This document shows, piece by piece, positions 1 through 8,578 of a DNA stretch of 64,000 nucleotides; positions within the stretch are counted from its first letter, which is position 1, and every line of letters starts with the position of its first letter. The position numbers were made by a program, and so were the translations under genes. The notes under the pieces are model-generated. The model was not told where the DNA came from. It was given only the letters and a program-made list of their open reading frames with translations, and made no database searches. The DNA comes from Jejuia sp043557195 (GTDB lineage: Bacteria > Bacteroidota > Bacteroidia > Flavobacteriales > Flavobacteriaceae). The DNA lies in NCBI GenBank assembly GCA_043557195.1, contig CP121314.1, forward strand, positions 2,728,001 to 2,792,000, read 5' to 3'.

Positions 1-48
1 TGTAAAGATTAATATAATAAAAACAGCAAAACCTATTTTGATTTTCAT
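1..48 (-). CDS. N-terminus of a probable LptE-like LPS-assembly lipoprotein (cut by window edge)
   Basis: Only the first 16 codons are inside the window; on the minus strand they read MKIKIGFAVFIILIFT, a short basic N-terminus followed by a hydrophobic stretch typical of a signal sequence. It lies 70 bases downstream of the sigma-54 activator on the same strand. In many Flavobacteriaceae the order miaB - sigma-54 activator - lptE is conserved, and that is the only basis for naming it. The lipobox and the body of the protein are outside the window, so the identity is inferred from context only. Confidence 0.4.
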   Translation of the reverse strand, partial: MKIKIGFAVFIILIFT

Positions 49-118
49 TTAAACTGAACGTTTTTTTTAAAATAATGTTGCTAATCTGTAAACTGAAAAC
101 TGTGACTGCCTACTCTTT

Positions 119-1390
119 TCAGAGGTCGTATTGTTTAATTTTTCTATAAAGCGTACGTTCACTAATGCCTAATTCTGCGGCGGCTAATTTACGTTTTCCA
201 TTATGGCGTTCCAACGATTTTTTTATCAACTCTAATTCTTTGTCCTGTAGAGATAATGTTTCTTCTTCTTCAATTTCTTCAGCAAAATGATATTTGTCGT
301 TTGTTGCAGGTTCATTTACATGCTCTGGTATAGAAAGTACTTCTGGGTTTTCTACTACGCTTTCTTCTTCAAACGAAAAATCATCTTCTACGGTATCATT
401 ATCACCATAAATCTTTTGAATCAAATGTTCGTTCTCTTTTTCTACATCCTTGGTGTTGCCATTTTTCATGAGTTCCATAGTGAGTTTCTTTAAATCATTC
501 AAATCACTTTTCATATCAAAAAGCACTTTGTAAAGAATCTCACGTTCACTGCTAAAATCGCTTTCGCTTTTAGAGGATTTTACAACCGCAGGCAAATTGG
601 TTGCGCCGTCAACAGGTAAATACCCTCTTAAAACTTCAGCTGAAACAGTACGATTTTGTTCTAAAACCGAAATCTGTTCAGCTACATTTCGTAATTGCCT
701 GATATTTCCACTCCAACGATGCTTCAAAAGTAATTGTACCGCGTTATCTGTGAGTTTTATTGTTGGCATTTTATACTTTAAAGCAAAATCGCTGGCAAAT
801 TTTCTAAACAATAAATGAATATCGTCTTGACGTTCGCGAAGTGGTGGTAAATGAATATCAACCGTACTTAAACGATAGTATAAGTCTTCACGAAACTTCT
901 CTTTTTCAATAGCTTCAAACATGTTTACGTTTGTAGCAGCCACAATACGAACATTGGTTTTTTGCACCTTACTGGATCCTACTTTTATAAACTCGCCATT
1001 CTCTAAAACACGAAGTAAACGTACTTGTGTGGTTAATGGTAATTCTCCAACTTCATCTAAAAAAATAGTACCGCCATCAGCCACTTCAAAATAACCGCTA
1101 CGCGTGGAAGTTGCCCCGGTAAAGGAGCCTTTTTCGTGCCCAAAAAGTTCACTATCTATTGTGCCTTCTGGAATTGCGCCACAGTTTACAGCGATATATT
1201 TATTGTGCTTTCTGTGTGATAAAGAGTGTATTATTTTTGGAATACTTTCTTTACCAACACCACTTTCTCCAGTTACCAAAACTGAAATATCTGTTGGTGC
1301 CACACGAATAGCTTTTTCTAAAGCACGGTTGAGCGATGGTGTATTACCAATGATGCCAAAACGTTGTTTTATAGCCTGAATTGATTCCAT
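119..1390 (-). CDS. Sigma-54-dependent transcriptional activator (NtrC type without receiver domain)
   Basis: 423 aa. The AAA+ domain occupies about residues 10-240, with Walker A GESGVGKES (41-49), the sigma-54 contact loop GSFTGA (88-93, a variant of GAFTGA) and Walker B GGTIFLDEV (106-114). An acidic linker follows (about 330-385), then a Fis-type helix-turn-helix at 396-423 (AAAELGISERTLYRKI). There is no N-terminal receiver or GAF domain, so activity is probably set by expression or by a partner protein rather than by phosphorylation. It abuts the 113-aa gene upstream, and miaB precedes that on the same strand, so co-transcription is likely. Family assignment is firm; target genes cannot be read from the window. 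Confidence 0.93.
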   Translation of the reverse strand: MESIQAIKQRFGIIGNTPSLNRALEKAIRVAPTDISVLVTGESGVGKESIPKIIHSLSHRKHNKYIAVNCGAIPEGTIDSELFGHEKGSFTGATSTRSGYFEVADGGTIFLDEVGELPLTTQVRLLRVLENGEFIKVGSSKVQKTNVRIVAATNVNMFEAIEKEKFREDLYYRLSTVDIHLPPLRERQDDIHLLFRKFASDFALKYKMPTIKLTDNAVQLLLKHRWSGNIRQLRNVAEQISVLEQNRTVSAEVLRGYLPVDGATNLPAVVKSSKSESDFSSEREILYKVLFDMKSDLNDLKKLTMELMKNGNTKDVEKENEHLIQKIYGDNDTVEDDFSFEEESVVENPEVLSIPEHVNEPATNDKYHFAEEIEEEETLSLQDKELELIKKSLERHNGKRKLAAAELGISERTLYRKIKQYDL

Positions 1391-1732
1391 TTAATTTTCT
1401 AAATATTCTGAAGTTCCCGTTTCATTAGGGCCATCTAGCCATTGCCAATTCAACTTCAGTTTGATTTTTTTATTTTCAGTTAAGCTAATTTTTGCAATAG
1501 CTTTACCAGCTTTTAACTCATTAGTTGCGGTTAAACATTGATAGAGCATATTTATGCTGTCGTCTTTTAAATGACCAATTATTTTCCCATAAATAATATT
1601 ACCTCCCGAATAATCGGCAGTTACTAAATCGCCTTCTTGCTTGTAGTCAAATAATGTTTCAGAATTAACTTTACCATTTTCTGTATTTTCAATTAGCGAA
1701 AATGTTTTGTTGTTAAAATTGAACTTTGACAT
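1391..1732 (-). CDS. Small conserved flavobacterial protein of unknown function
   Basis: 113 aa, no signal peptide or membrane segment, beta-rich pattern with alternating hydrophobic residues and a conserved-looking end (LNWQWLDGPNETGTSEY). Similar short proteins beside miaB in Flavobacteriia are often auto-annotated as 'n-acetylglutamate synthase', but I see no acetyltransferase motif here and would not use that name. Its stop codon is directly followed by the start of the sigma-54 activator, and miaB ends 6 bases upstream, so the three genes look like one transcript. Function not recognised. Confidence 0.75.
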   Translation of the reverse strand: MSKFNFNNKTFSLIENTENGKVNSETLFDYKQEGDLVTADYSGGNIIYGKIIGHLKDDSINMLYQCLTATNELKAGKAIAKISLTENKKIKLKLNWQWLDGPNETGTSEYLEN

Positions 1733-1738
1733 TTTATT

Positions 1739-3187
1739 TTAATTATTATCTGAATAGCCTACTGCTTCTCCAATTAATGTCGCACTGGTACAATCTGTAA
1801 TTTTCACATTTACAAAATCGCCAACTTTGTAATTTCCTTTCGGAAATACCACCACTGTGTTTTGGGTATTTCTACCAGACCAATGTGCGTCAGAGCGTTT
1901 TGAAGGCTTTTCAATTAGTACTTCTTCAGTTTTCCCAACATGTTCTTGAGTACGCATTAAACTATGCTTTTGTTGTAACGCTATAATTTCATTTAAACGT
2001 CTCTTTTTAATGTCTTCTGGGATATCATCTTCCATTTTACGTTCTGCTAATGTTCCTGGACGCTCAGAATAGGCGAACATAAAGCCAAAATCGTATTTTA
2101 CATATTCCATCAAACTCAACGTATCTTGGTGGTCTTCTTCTGTTTCGGTTGGGAAACCAGCGATCATATCTTGACTAATGGCACAATCTGGAATTAAACG
2201 TTTGATATTGTCAATCAATTCAAAATATTCTTCACGTGTGTGCAAACGATTCATTTCCTTAAGAATACGATTACTACCGCTTTGCACTGGTAAATGAATA
2301 TAATTGCAAATGTTTCTATGTTTTGCCATAGTTTCGATAACATCCAATGTAAAATCTTGTGGATTTGATGTTGAAAAACGAAAACGCATTTTAGGCTGCG
2401 CTTTAGCACACATATCTAAAAGCATCGCAAAATTTACTGCTGTTGCTTGTTGCAGTTCGCTGGCTTTATCAAAATCTTTTTTCAATCCACCACCATACCA
2501 CAAGTAGCTATCAACATTTTGTCCTAGAAGTGTAACTTCTTTGTAGCCTTTGTTCCAAAGATTATTTACCTCTTCGATAATACTCTGTGGGTCTCTACTG
2601 CGCTCACGTCCGCGAGTAAAAGGCACAACACAAAACGTACACATATTATCACAACCACGAGTTATGGATACAAAAGCGGTAACACCATTTGTGTTTAAGC
2701 GTACAGGAGCAATATCGCCGTAAGTTTCCTCTTTTGAAAGTATAACATTTATAGCATCTCTTCCGTCTTCAACTTCAGCTAAAAGATTCGGTAAATCTTT
2801 GTAAGCATCTGGTCCTACAACCAAGTCAACTATTTTTTCCTCTTCAAGAAACTTGCTTTTTAAACGTTCTGCCATACAACCTAAAACACCAACTTTCATA
2901 TTTGGGTTTTGCGTTTGTTTTACGGCATTATATTTTTCTAGACGCTTTCTAACGGTTTGTTCTGCCTTATCTCGAATAGAACAGGTGTTTACCAGAACCA
3001 AATCAGCCTCCTCTAAATTTTGAGTGGTATTGTAGCCTTGATCATTCAGAATTGAAGCTACAATTTCGCTATCGCTAAAATTCATCTGGCAACCATAACT
3101 CTCAATAAAAAGTTTGCGGGTATTACCGTCTTTTTTATCGAGAACTAAAGATTGTCCTTGTTTATTTTCGTCTATAATCTTTTCCAT
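1739..3187 (-). CDS. miaB: tRNA-2-methylthio-N6-dimethylallyladenosine synthase MiaB
   Basis: Radical-SAM methylthiotransferase that thiomethylates i6A37 of tRNAs reading UNN codons. The N-terminal MTTase domain has its three cluster cysteines (SYGCQMN, VNTCSIR, LGCMAER). The radical-SAM domain carries the C-x3-C-x2-C motif GCDNMCTFC, and a TRAM domain closes the C-terminus (about the last 65 residues). About 482 aa, slightly longer than the usual ~450 because of an N-terminal extension. I prefer the ATG at 3187 (MEKIIDEN) over the upstream ATG at 3202, because a promoter -7 box at 3221-3228 would leave only about a dozen leader bases for the latter. First gene of the minus-strand cluster. 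Confidence 0.97.
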   Translation of the reverse strand: MEKIIDENKQGQSLVLDKKDGNTRKLFIESYGCQMNFSDSEIVASILNDQGYNTTQNLEEADLVLVNTCSIRDKAEQTVRKRLEKYNAVKQTQNPNMKVGVLGCMAERLKSKFLEEEKIVDLVVGPDAYKDLPNLLAEVEDGRDAINVILSKEETYGDIAPVRLNTNGVTAFVSITRGCDNMCTFCVVPFTRGRERSRDPQSIIEEVNNLWNKGYKEVTLLGQNVDSYLWYGGGLKKDFDKASELQQATAVNFAMLLDMCAKAQPKMRFRFSTSNPQDFTLDVIETMAKHRNICNYIHLPVQSGSNRILKEMNRLHTREEYFELIDNIKRLIPDCAISQDMIAGFPTETEEDHQDTLSLMEYVKYDFGFMFAYSERPGTLAERKMEDDIPEDIKKRRLNEIIALQQKHSLMRTQEHVGKTEEVLIEKPSKRSDAHWSGRNTQNTVVVFPKGNYKVGDFVNVKITDCTSATLIGEAVGYSDNN

Positions 3188-3220
3188 AATATATGAAACC
3201 ACTTAGGGTCAATAAGTGTG

Positions 3221-3252
3221 CAAAGATACAATTAAATTGCTTTTTATGACAA
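3221..3252 (-). promoter_or_regulatory. Bacteroidetes-type promoter for miaB, overlapped by a palindrome
   Basis: On the minus strand a TTG (3250-3252) is followed after 21 bases by TATCTTTG (3221-3228), matching TTG-N19-23-TAnnTTTG. A 6+6 inverted repeat, ATGACA-aag-TGTCAT (3246-3260), covers the TTG element and could be a repressor or activator site. The match is by eye. Confidence 0.6.
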
Positions 3253-3365
3253 AGTGTCATATCTAATTTTTTGTATTTTTTTGAAATAATATAGGCTTTT
3301 TCACGCAACCATTTGTGTAGTTTTGTATCTAATAGTTATACTTCAAATCAAAATCCCAAAAGTCT

Positions 3366-4064
3366 ATGAGAAAAGTATTTTTTGCATTCACCATACTGTG
3401 TCTCTTTGTAAATATGCGTTGTGAGCCTAATGATGAGGTGCTTAGAGATTCTGATAATTTATTGATAGGCCATTGGTCAGATTCTGAATATAGCGATCAA
3501 AACATCACTTTTAAGCGTGTAAATGCCCTTCCTGAAGATAATTATGGGATTTCTTTTAAGACTAAAAACGAATTTATTGAACGCTCGTCTGGTTTTTGCG
3601 GAACACCGCCATTAGTGTTTTCAGATTATGAAGGAAAATGGCAACTCACAGAATCTATTATATATATCACTCAAGATCATTTTCCAAATAGCTTTGCGTG
3701 GCGAATAGTGTCGTTAACCGAAAACGAATTAGTCCTTACCAAAGAATTTACAGAACAAGAAAAAGATTATCGAGCATTAATGGATTTGTTTGATGATGCT
3801 CTAGATTTGATAAAGGATATACCATGTGAAAATGCTGAAGATTGGACTTTTACACCCTATGGTTCTAAAGCTTGTGGGGGACCACAATGGTTTATTGCTT
3901 ATCCTAATAGTATTGATACAGAAGCGTTTTTAGAGAAAATTGAAGTTTACACTAAAGCAGAGCAAGATTATAATATAAAGTGGAGTATATTTTCTACTTG
4001 TGATGTCATAAACCCTCCAATTGGGGTAGTTTGTGAAAACGGGTTTCCTGTTTTAAAATTTTAA
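3366..4064 (+). CDS. Putative lipoprotein, unknown function
   Basis: 232 aa. A hydrophobic N-terminus ending in a cysteine (FVNMRCEPNDE, Cys at about 19) suggests a lipoprotein signal, though the residues before Cys are a poor lipobox. The body is acidic with several cysteines and includes a beta-rich lipocalin-like pattern (LLIGHWSDSEYSD, EGKWQLTESIIYITQ) common in Bacteroidetes surface lipoproteins. A TAGTTTTG -7-like box at 3318-3325 lies upstream. The next gene starts 2 bases after its stop, so they are co-transcribed. No function recognised. Confidence 0.8.
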   Translation: MRKVFFAFTILCLFVNMRCEPNDEVLRDSDNLLIGHWSDSEYSDQNITFKRVNALPEDNYGISFKTKNEFIERSSGFCGTPPLVFSDYEGKWQLTESIIYITQDHFPNSFAWRIVSLTENELVLTKEFTEQEKDYRALMDLFDDALDLIKDIPCENAEDWTFTPYGSKACGGPQWFIAYPNSIDTEAFLEKIEVYTKAEQDYNIKWSIFSTCDVINPPIGVVCENGFPVLKF

Positions 4065-4066
4065 CC

Positions 4067-4504
4067 ATGAAGAGAATAGGTTTTTTAATAGTCGTAACGC
4101 TTTGTTTTCTTAGTACACAATGTGATGAAGATGAAATTGTTGATGATTTTGATAACCTTTGTGATACTATAGTTGTAGTTGACAAAGATTTGTATGATGG
4201 TATAGTTTCAGATGACTTTCAGGTTACTAATGCAGAAATTATAGGTGATTGTTTAAATATTCAAGTATCAGCTTCAGGTTGCAGCGGTGATACCTGGGAA
4301 TATAAATTGGTAGACTCAGGAGCAGTTGCTGAATCTTTACCAGAGCAACGTTTCTTGAAATTTCAATTGATTAATGAAGAGGCTTGTTTAGCATTTGTGG
4401 GGCAAGATGTTTCTTTTAACATAGAAGCACTTCAGGTAGAAGGTAGTAACACTATCATACTAAATATCGAAGGGGTTGATGAAGCTTTAACCTATTCCTA
4501 TTAA
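4067..4504 (+). CDS. Small putative lipoprotein, unknown function
   Basis: 145 aa. Signal-like N-terminus MKRIGFLIVVTLCFLSTQC followed by an acidic stretch (DEDEIVDDFD), the usual look of an exported Bacteroidetes lipoprotein. Further cysteines suggest disulfides outside the cytoplasm. It is sandwiched between two other lipoprotein genes on the same strand, 2 bases after the first. No family recognised. Confidence 0.75.
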   Translation: MKRIGFLIVVTLCFLSTQCDEDEIVDDFDNLCDTIVVVDKDLYDGIVSDDFQVTNAEIIGDCLNIQVSASGCSGDTWEYKLVDSGAVAESLPEQRFLKFQLINEEACLAFVGQDVSFNIEALQVEGSNTIILNIEGVDEALTYSY

Positions 4505-4542
4505 ACAATATTAGCTATAAACAAACAAACAAACTATAAACT

Positions 4543-5775
4543 ATGAAATCAACATCACTTATTTTGAGCCTTTTTGCGCTTTTAGTGTTATCCTCCTGTG
4601 ATAAAGATGATAACGCAGACATTATTACCGTAGCAACTCCAGAATTAATGAGTAAATCTGAGTTTAGAAAAGCTGTAAAAGTTAAAGCAGCTCAATCTAT
4701 TGAAGAGGCAGGTAAAATTTACGTGTATTCTAAGTATATTTTTGTGGGCGATGTAGATAAGGGTATTCATGTTATTGATAATTCCAAACCAGAATCACCA
4801 CAACCTATAAGTTACATTGAAATTCCAGGGAACGAAGATATATCGGTAAAAGGTAATTTTTTATATGCTGATAGTGCTACAGATTTGGTTGTATTTGATA
4901 TTTCTGATATTAAAAACATAAAACAAGTAGAACGTCTAAAAGATGTATTTGAGGTTTATGATTTTCGAATTCCCATTGAAGCTGAATTTTCCGATTTCGA
5001 AGGTGTTAATTGGGAAACCGATGTGATTGTAGGTTGGAACTTAAAAAAACAGCACCGTGAAAACTTTCAAGATAGGCTGATTGATGTGGTAGCCTTTGAT
5101 AATGCTGCATCTGCTGAATCTTATGTTGGTACTGGTGGTTCATTAGCTAGATTTCAAATAGTGAATAATTATTTATATACCGTTGGTAGTAGTAGTATGT
5201 CTATTTTCAATATTCAAAATTTGAGTAACCCAACGCTCACTACTACTCAAAATGTCGGGTGGAGTATAGAAACGATGTTTGCCGCAGATAATTTTCTGTA
5301 CCTTGGAAGTACACAAGGCATGTATATTTATGATTTGAAGTCGCCTGAAACACCTGAATATGTTTCTGAATTTAGGCATTGGCAAGGTTGTGATCCTGTG
5401 GTTGTAGATGGAGATTATGCTTATTTGACATTAAGGGGAGGTAATTTATGCGGGCAAGATGAAAGTGTTTTAGAAGTTATTGATATTAAAGATAAAAGCA
5501 ACCCAACGCTGGCTGAAAGGTATATTTTGGAAAATCCATACGGACTCGGTTTTAAAGGCGACATGTTGTATGTGTGCGATGGAACTGCAGGTTTAAAATT
5601 GTTTAAGCGTAATACACCTGTAGATTTAACCTTAGTAAAAACACTTAAAAATGTACAAGCCAAAGATGTGATACCTTTGGAAAATAGTTTGATAATGATT
5701 GGAGATAATACGCTCTATCAATATAAGTATATGCCAAACAACGTTGCACTAATAAGTGCATATTCATTAAACTAA
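4543..5775 (+). CDS. LVIVD-repeat beta-propeller lipoprotein
   Basis: 410 aa. Signal MKSTSLILSLFALLVLSSC with a good lipobox (LSSC), so outer-membrane or surface anchored. The remainder consists of repeats of the LVIVD type: 'YIFVGDVDKGIHVIDNSKPESP', 'FLYADSATDLVVFDISDIKN', 'FLYLGSTQGMYIYDLKSPETP' and similar, each a beta-propeller blade with a 'hydrophobic-DI-x-NP' signature. Such proteins are presumed to mediate binding; no catalytic residues are evident. It ends the three-gene lipoprotein cluster, and a terminator follows at 5796-5823. Confidence 0.85.
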   Translation: MKSTSLILSLFALLVLSSCDKDDNADIITVATPELMSKSEFRKAVKVKAAQSIEEAGKIYVYSKYIFVGDVDKGIHVIDNSKPESPQPISYIEIPGNEDISVKGNFLYADSATDLVVFDISDIKNIKQVERLKDVFEVYDFRIPIEAEFSDFEGVNWETDVIVGWNLKKQHRENFQDRLIDVVAFDNAASAESYVGTGGSLARFQIVNNYLYTVGSSSMSIFNIQNLSNPTLTTTQNVGWSIETMFAADNFLYLGSTQGMYIYDLKSPETPEYVSEFRHWQGCDPVVVDGDYAYLTLRGGNLCGQDESVLEVIDIKDKSNPTLAERYILENPYGLGFKGDMLYVCDGTAGLKLFKRNTPVDLTLVKTLKNVQAKDVIPLENSLIMIGDNTLYQYKYMPNNVALISAYSLN

Positions 5776-5795
5776 ACTCAAATTAACGTTGTTGG

Positions 5796-5823
5796 AAAAA
5801 TCTGCTTTCGGGCAGATTTTTTT
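5796..5823 (+). terminator. Rho-independent terminator after the LVIVD gene
   Basis: Perfect inverted repeat AAAAATCTGC / GCAGATTTTT (5796-5805 and 5812-5821) with a 6-base loop and a T-run immediately after. Confidence 0.85.
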
Positions 5824-5867
5824 GTGTATAATTGTATTGAAAAAAGTTATGAGTTAACTACTTATAT

Positions 5868-6644
5868 ATGAATCAGTACGACATTTTAAAACAAAAAATA
5901 GAAAACGCGCCTAGTTTAGATTTCGGTAATATTATTAGTGAAGCCATAGAGCTATTTAAAAAAGTTTGGGTAAAGGGGTTTTTAGCAATTTTACTTATAG
6001 TTATTGTTGGAGTAGCTCTAAGTTTTGTTTTTCAAGCTATAGGCTTAGCGGTAGACCCTACTATTTTAACAGAAGGAGGGCTATCAGCAGAATCATTAGC
6101 TAAATTCTATTCCCAGAATGCATTGTACAGTTTGCCGCAAACCATTTTAGCTAGTACACTAATGATAGTTTTAATGGCGGGGTTTTATAGAATTTGCAAA
6201 AATGAAGTGCAAGGAAAAACCCAAGGTGATGATTATTTTTATTATTTCAAAAAAGAATACTTTTCAAAAGCATTAATGCTCGGCATTATTTATGCAATAA
6301 TTGCAGCCATCGCTCAAGCCTTGTTTCTAGTGCCTTATTTGTATGTTTTTGTGCCATTGTCATATTTTGCAGTAGTGTTTTTTGATAACCCAGAATTGAG
6401 CGAAATGGAGATTGTAAAACTCAGTTTTGCATTGGGTAATAAAAAATGGCTGATAAGTTTTGGGACTATGTTTGTGTGTGGTATCATAGGAATGCTTGGG
6501 TTAATTGCATGTTTTATTGGTGTTGTACTTACAATGAGCATTATTTATCTGCCCGTGTTTTTAATTTACAAAGATGTGATTGGTTTTGATAACCGTAGTG
6601 AAATAGATTTAATTGGAACAAACAAAAGTGAAGACTCATTTTAA
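5868..6644 (+). CDS. Multi-pass membrane protein, first of a tandem paralogous pair
   Basis: 258 aa. A cytoplasmic-looking start (QKIENAPSLDFGNIISEAIELFKKVWVKG) is followed by about five or six hydrophobic segments. Shared blocks with the next gene are 'LDFG-I-S-IELFKKVWV', 'FYRICK', 'DDYFYYFKK' and 'LSFALGNKKWLISFG', showing duplication. Flavobacterial homologues are sometimes auto-annotated 'beta-carotene 15,15'-monooxygenase' without support; no His or metal motif is visible here. It resembles DUF-type membrane proteins related to YciC or glycerophosphodiesterase membrane domains. The stop is 12 bases before the paralogue start, so one operon. Confidence 0.8.
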   Translation: MNQYDILKQKIENAPSLDFGNIISEAIELFKKVWVKGFLAILLIVIVGVALSFVFQAIGLAVDPTILTEGGLSAESLAKFYSQNALYSLPQTILASTLMIVLMAGFYRICKNEVQGKTQGDDYFYYFKKEYFSKALMLGIIYAIIAAIAQALFLVPYLYVFVPLSYFAVVFFDNPELSEMEIVKLSFALGNKKWLISFGTMFVCGIIGMLGLIACFIGVVLTMSIIYLPVFLIYKDVIGFDNRSEIDLIGTNKSEDSF

Positions 6645-6656
6645 AATAATATAAAG

Positions 6657-7421
6657 ATGAATACTATTGAAACATTATTAGGAAAAATAGAAAGAGCTAA
6701 AGACTTAGACTTTGGTACCATTTTTAGCGATTCTATTGAATTATTCAAGAAAGTTTGGGTGCAGGGTTTAGTAATTTTACTTTTAAGTATGTTGCTTATG
6801 TTACCATTTTACTTATTGATGTATGTGCCGCTAATAGGCATGGGCATAATGGATCCTGAAGCCTTAAATAACGGAGGTGAACCAAACTGGGCAATAATGT
6901 TGCCTTTTTACGGATTGATGATCGTTTTTTCATTCTTTGCTATGATAATTGGGGTAGGCCTTAAAGCAGCTTTCTTTAGAATTTGTAAGCATAAAGATTT
7001 CAATGAAGCTGCTAATGACGATTACATGTACTTTTTCAAAAAACCTTATTTAGGAAAAACTGTTAAGGTAGGAGGGGCTACATTCTTAATAATGATTATA
7101 TCTTATCTATTGTGCTTTTTCCCTGTAATATATGCTGTAGTGCCAATTTCGATTATAAATGTTATTTATGCGTTCAATCCAGATTTGTCTGTTTCTGAAA
7201 TAGTAAAAGCTGGGTTTAAATTAGGTAATAAAAAATGGTTAATAACCTTTGGATTGATGTTTGTAGCAGGCTTTTTAGCAGGGATAGTTGGTATGCTATT
7301 GTGCTTTATCGGAGTGCTCGCCACTTCTTCTTTTTCTTATATACCTTTATATATGATTTACAAGGAATCTATCGGTTTCGATGAAAAAAGCGAAATAGAA
7401 CAAATAGGTGCTGGAGAATAA
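6657..7421 (+). CDS. Multi-pass membrane protein, second of the tandem paralogous pair
   Basis: 254 aa, same architecture as its upstream neighbour: conserved amphipathic start (KIERAKDLDFGTIFSDSIELFKKVWVQG), then several hydrophobic segments, with 'FFRICKHKDFNEAANDDYMYFFKK' and 'GFKLGNKKWLITFGLMF' aligned to the paralogue. The pair may form a heteromeric membrane complex; this is inference from tandem arrangement only. A terminator follows at 7446-7479. No function recognised. Confidence 0.8.
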   Translation: MNTIETLLGKIERAKDLDFGTIFSDSIELFKKVWVQGLVILLLSMLLMLPFYLLMYVPLIGMGIMDPEALNNGGEPNWAIMLPFYGLMIVFSFFAMIIGVGLKAAFFRICKHKDFNEAANDDYMYFFKKPYLGKTVKVGGATFLIMIISYLLCFFPVIYAVVPISIINVIYAFNPDLSVSEIVKAGFKLGNKKWLITFGLMFVAGFLAGIVGMLLCFIGVLATSSFSYIPLYMIYKESIGFDEKSEIEQIGAGE

Positions 7422-7445
7422 ATAACAAATATTTTAGCATAAATT

Positions 7446-7479
7446 AAAGACCAAGGCTTTCAAAGGTTTGGTCTTTTTT
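7446..7479 (+). terminator. Rho-independent terminator after the membrane-protein pair
   Basis: Inverted repeat AAAGACCAA (7446-7454) / TTGGTCTTT (7468-7476) followed by a T-run. Confidence 0.75.
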
Positions 7480-7547
7480 ATTTGCTCAATACGATAGTAA
7501 TTCAATAATCATTCGACTACATAGTCAGTTTTTTCAATATATTTCAA

Positions 7548-8468
7548 TTGTACGAATCTCTTATTTTTAGGATTTTAAATGTTTTTACTTTCGTGTTTTT
7601 GAGTTGTCAACTTGTGCAATCTCAAAATCAACAAATTGATTTAGAAATAAGTAACGACAAGTTTGTGTTTCAAGATAAATACTACACAAGTGGTTTGCAT
7701 ATTTCATATAGAAAAGCGTTGCAGAACAGTTTTATTTTTCAAAAACAAGAAAACCAAAACTTACAGTTAAACATTACATTAGGCAATGAAACATACACAC
7801 CTAGTAACCTATCTTCTTTTGATGTAAATGATTTTGATCGTCCATATGCAGGTTGGTTGTTTTTAGGAGTAGAATTAGCTAAAATAAAATCTAAATCTGC
7901 ACTATTTTTGGCTGTTGAGTCTGGCATTACAGGTAAAGAATCTTTAGCAGGGAAATTACAAAATGCATTTCATGACTTTTTTGATATTGAAAAGCCCACA
8001 TGGCAGGATGAAATAGCTTATAAATGGCTCTTTAATTTCAAAGTAAAACAAGTGTATGACTTTCCGATAGGTGAAAAGGCGAGTATTCAAAACCATACCA
8101 GTTTAAGTATTGGTAGTAAAGACATGTATTTTAAGAACGCTATTTTTTTATTCTTCGGAAGATTTAATGGGTTACAAAATTCGTATAGATTATATGCGCT
8201 TAATTCAGAATCGAAAAAAGAATTTTTTGGATTTATTGGAGGAGGTTACAAGTTTGTAGAACTTAACACTCTAATACAAGGCAGCCCTTTTAATGACAAC
8301 GATGCTTTTACTTCAATCGCAGAAAATCATGTGTTTAGTCTTCAGGTAGGAGGTGTTTTGAGAACAAAAAGAAATATTTTTAAGTTGGAATACAATTACA
8401 ATTCAAAAGAAACCCCTTTATCTAGATCTCATGTTTTTGGAGCATTTACCTTTGGTTTTATTTTTTAG
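7548..8468 (+). CDS. LpxR-family (DUF2219) outer-membrane protein, probable lipid A deacylase-like
   Basis: 306 aa. LpxR removes the 3'-acyloxyacyl chain of lipid A in the outer membrane. Family hallmarks are visible: SNDKFVFQDKYYTSGLHISY near the mature N-terminus, DFDRPYAGWLFLGVE in the middle, and the His-containing 'FHDFFDIEKPTWQDEI' that corresponds to the catalytic His region. The end in an aromatic residue (FTFGFIF) fits a 12-stranded barrel. The only long in-frame start is TTG at 7548 (a stop codon lies upstream in the same frame); a GTG at 7593 would give a shortened signal peptide. Start confidence is low, family confidence is good. Monocistronic. Confidence 0.8.
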   Translation: MYESLIFRILNVFTFVFLSCQLVQSQNQQIDLEISNDKFVFQDKYYTSGLHISYRKALQNSFIFQKQENQNLQLNITLGNETYTPSNLSSFDVNDFDRPYAGWLFLGVELAKIKSKSALFLAVESGITGKESLAGKLQNAFHDFFDIEKPTWQDEIAYKWLFNFKVKQVYDFPIGEKASIQNHTSLSIGSKDMYFKNAIFLFFGRFNGLQNSYRLYALNSESKKEFFGFIGGGYKFVELNTLIQGSPFNDNDAFTSIAENHVFSLQVGGVLRTKRNIFKLEYNYNSKETPLSRSHVFGAFTFGFIF

Positions 8469-8551
8469 TTGTGTTTGAAAGAATCCTATTATTTTTTGTG
8501 TTAACATTAGGTAAAATATCGATAAATTAGGCAGATAAACTTTTTTTCATA

Positions 8552-8559
8552 TACATTTG
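8552..8559 (+). promoter_or_regulatory. Probable -7 box of the topA promoter
   Basis: TACATTTG matches TAnnTTTG and lies 20 bases before the topA ATG, so the leader would be very short. I see no clear TTG at the expected distance upstream. Confidence 0.4.
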
Positions 8560-8578
8560 TAGCTTCAAAAAATGACGT

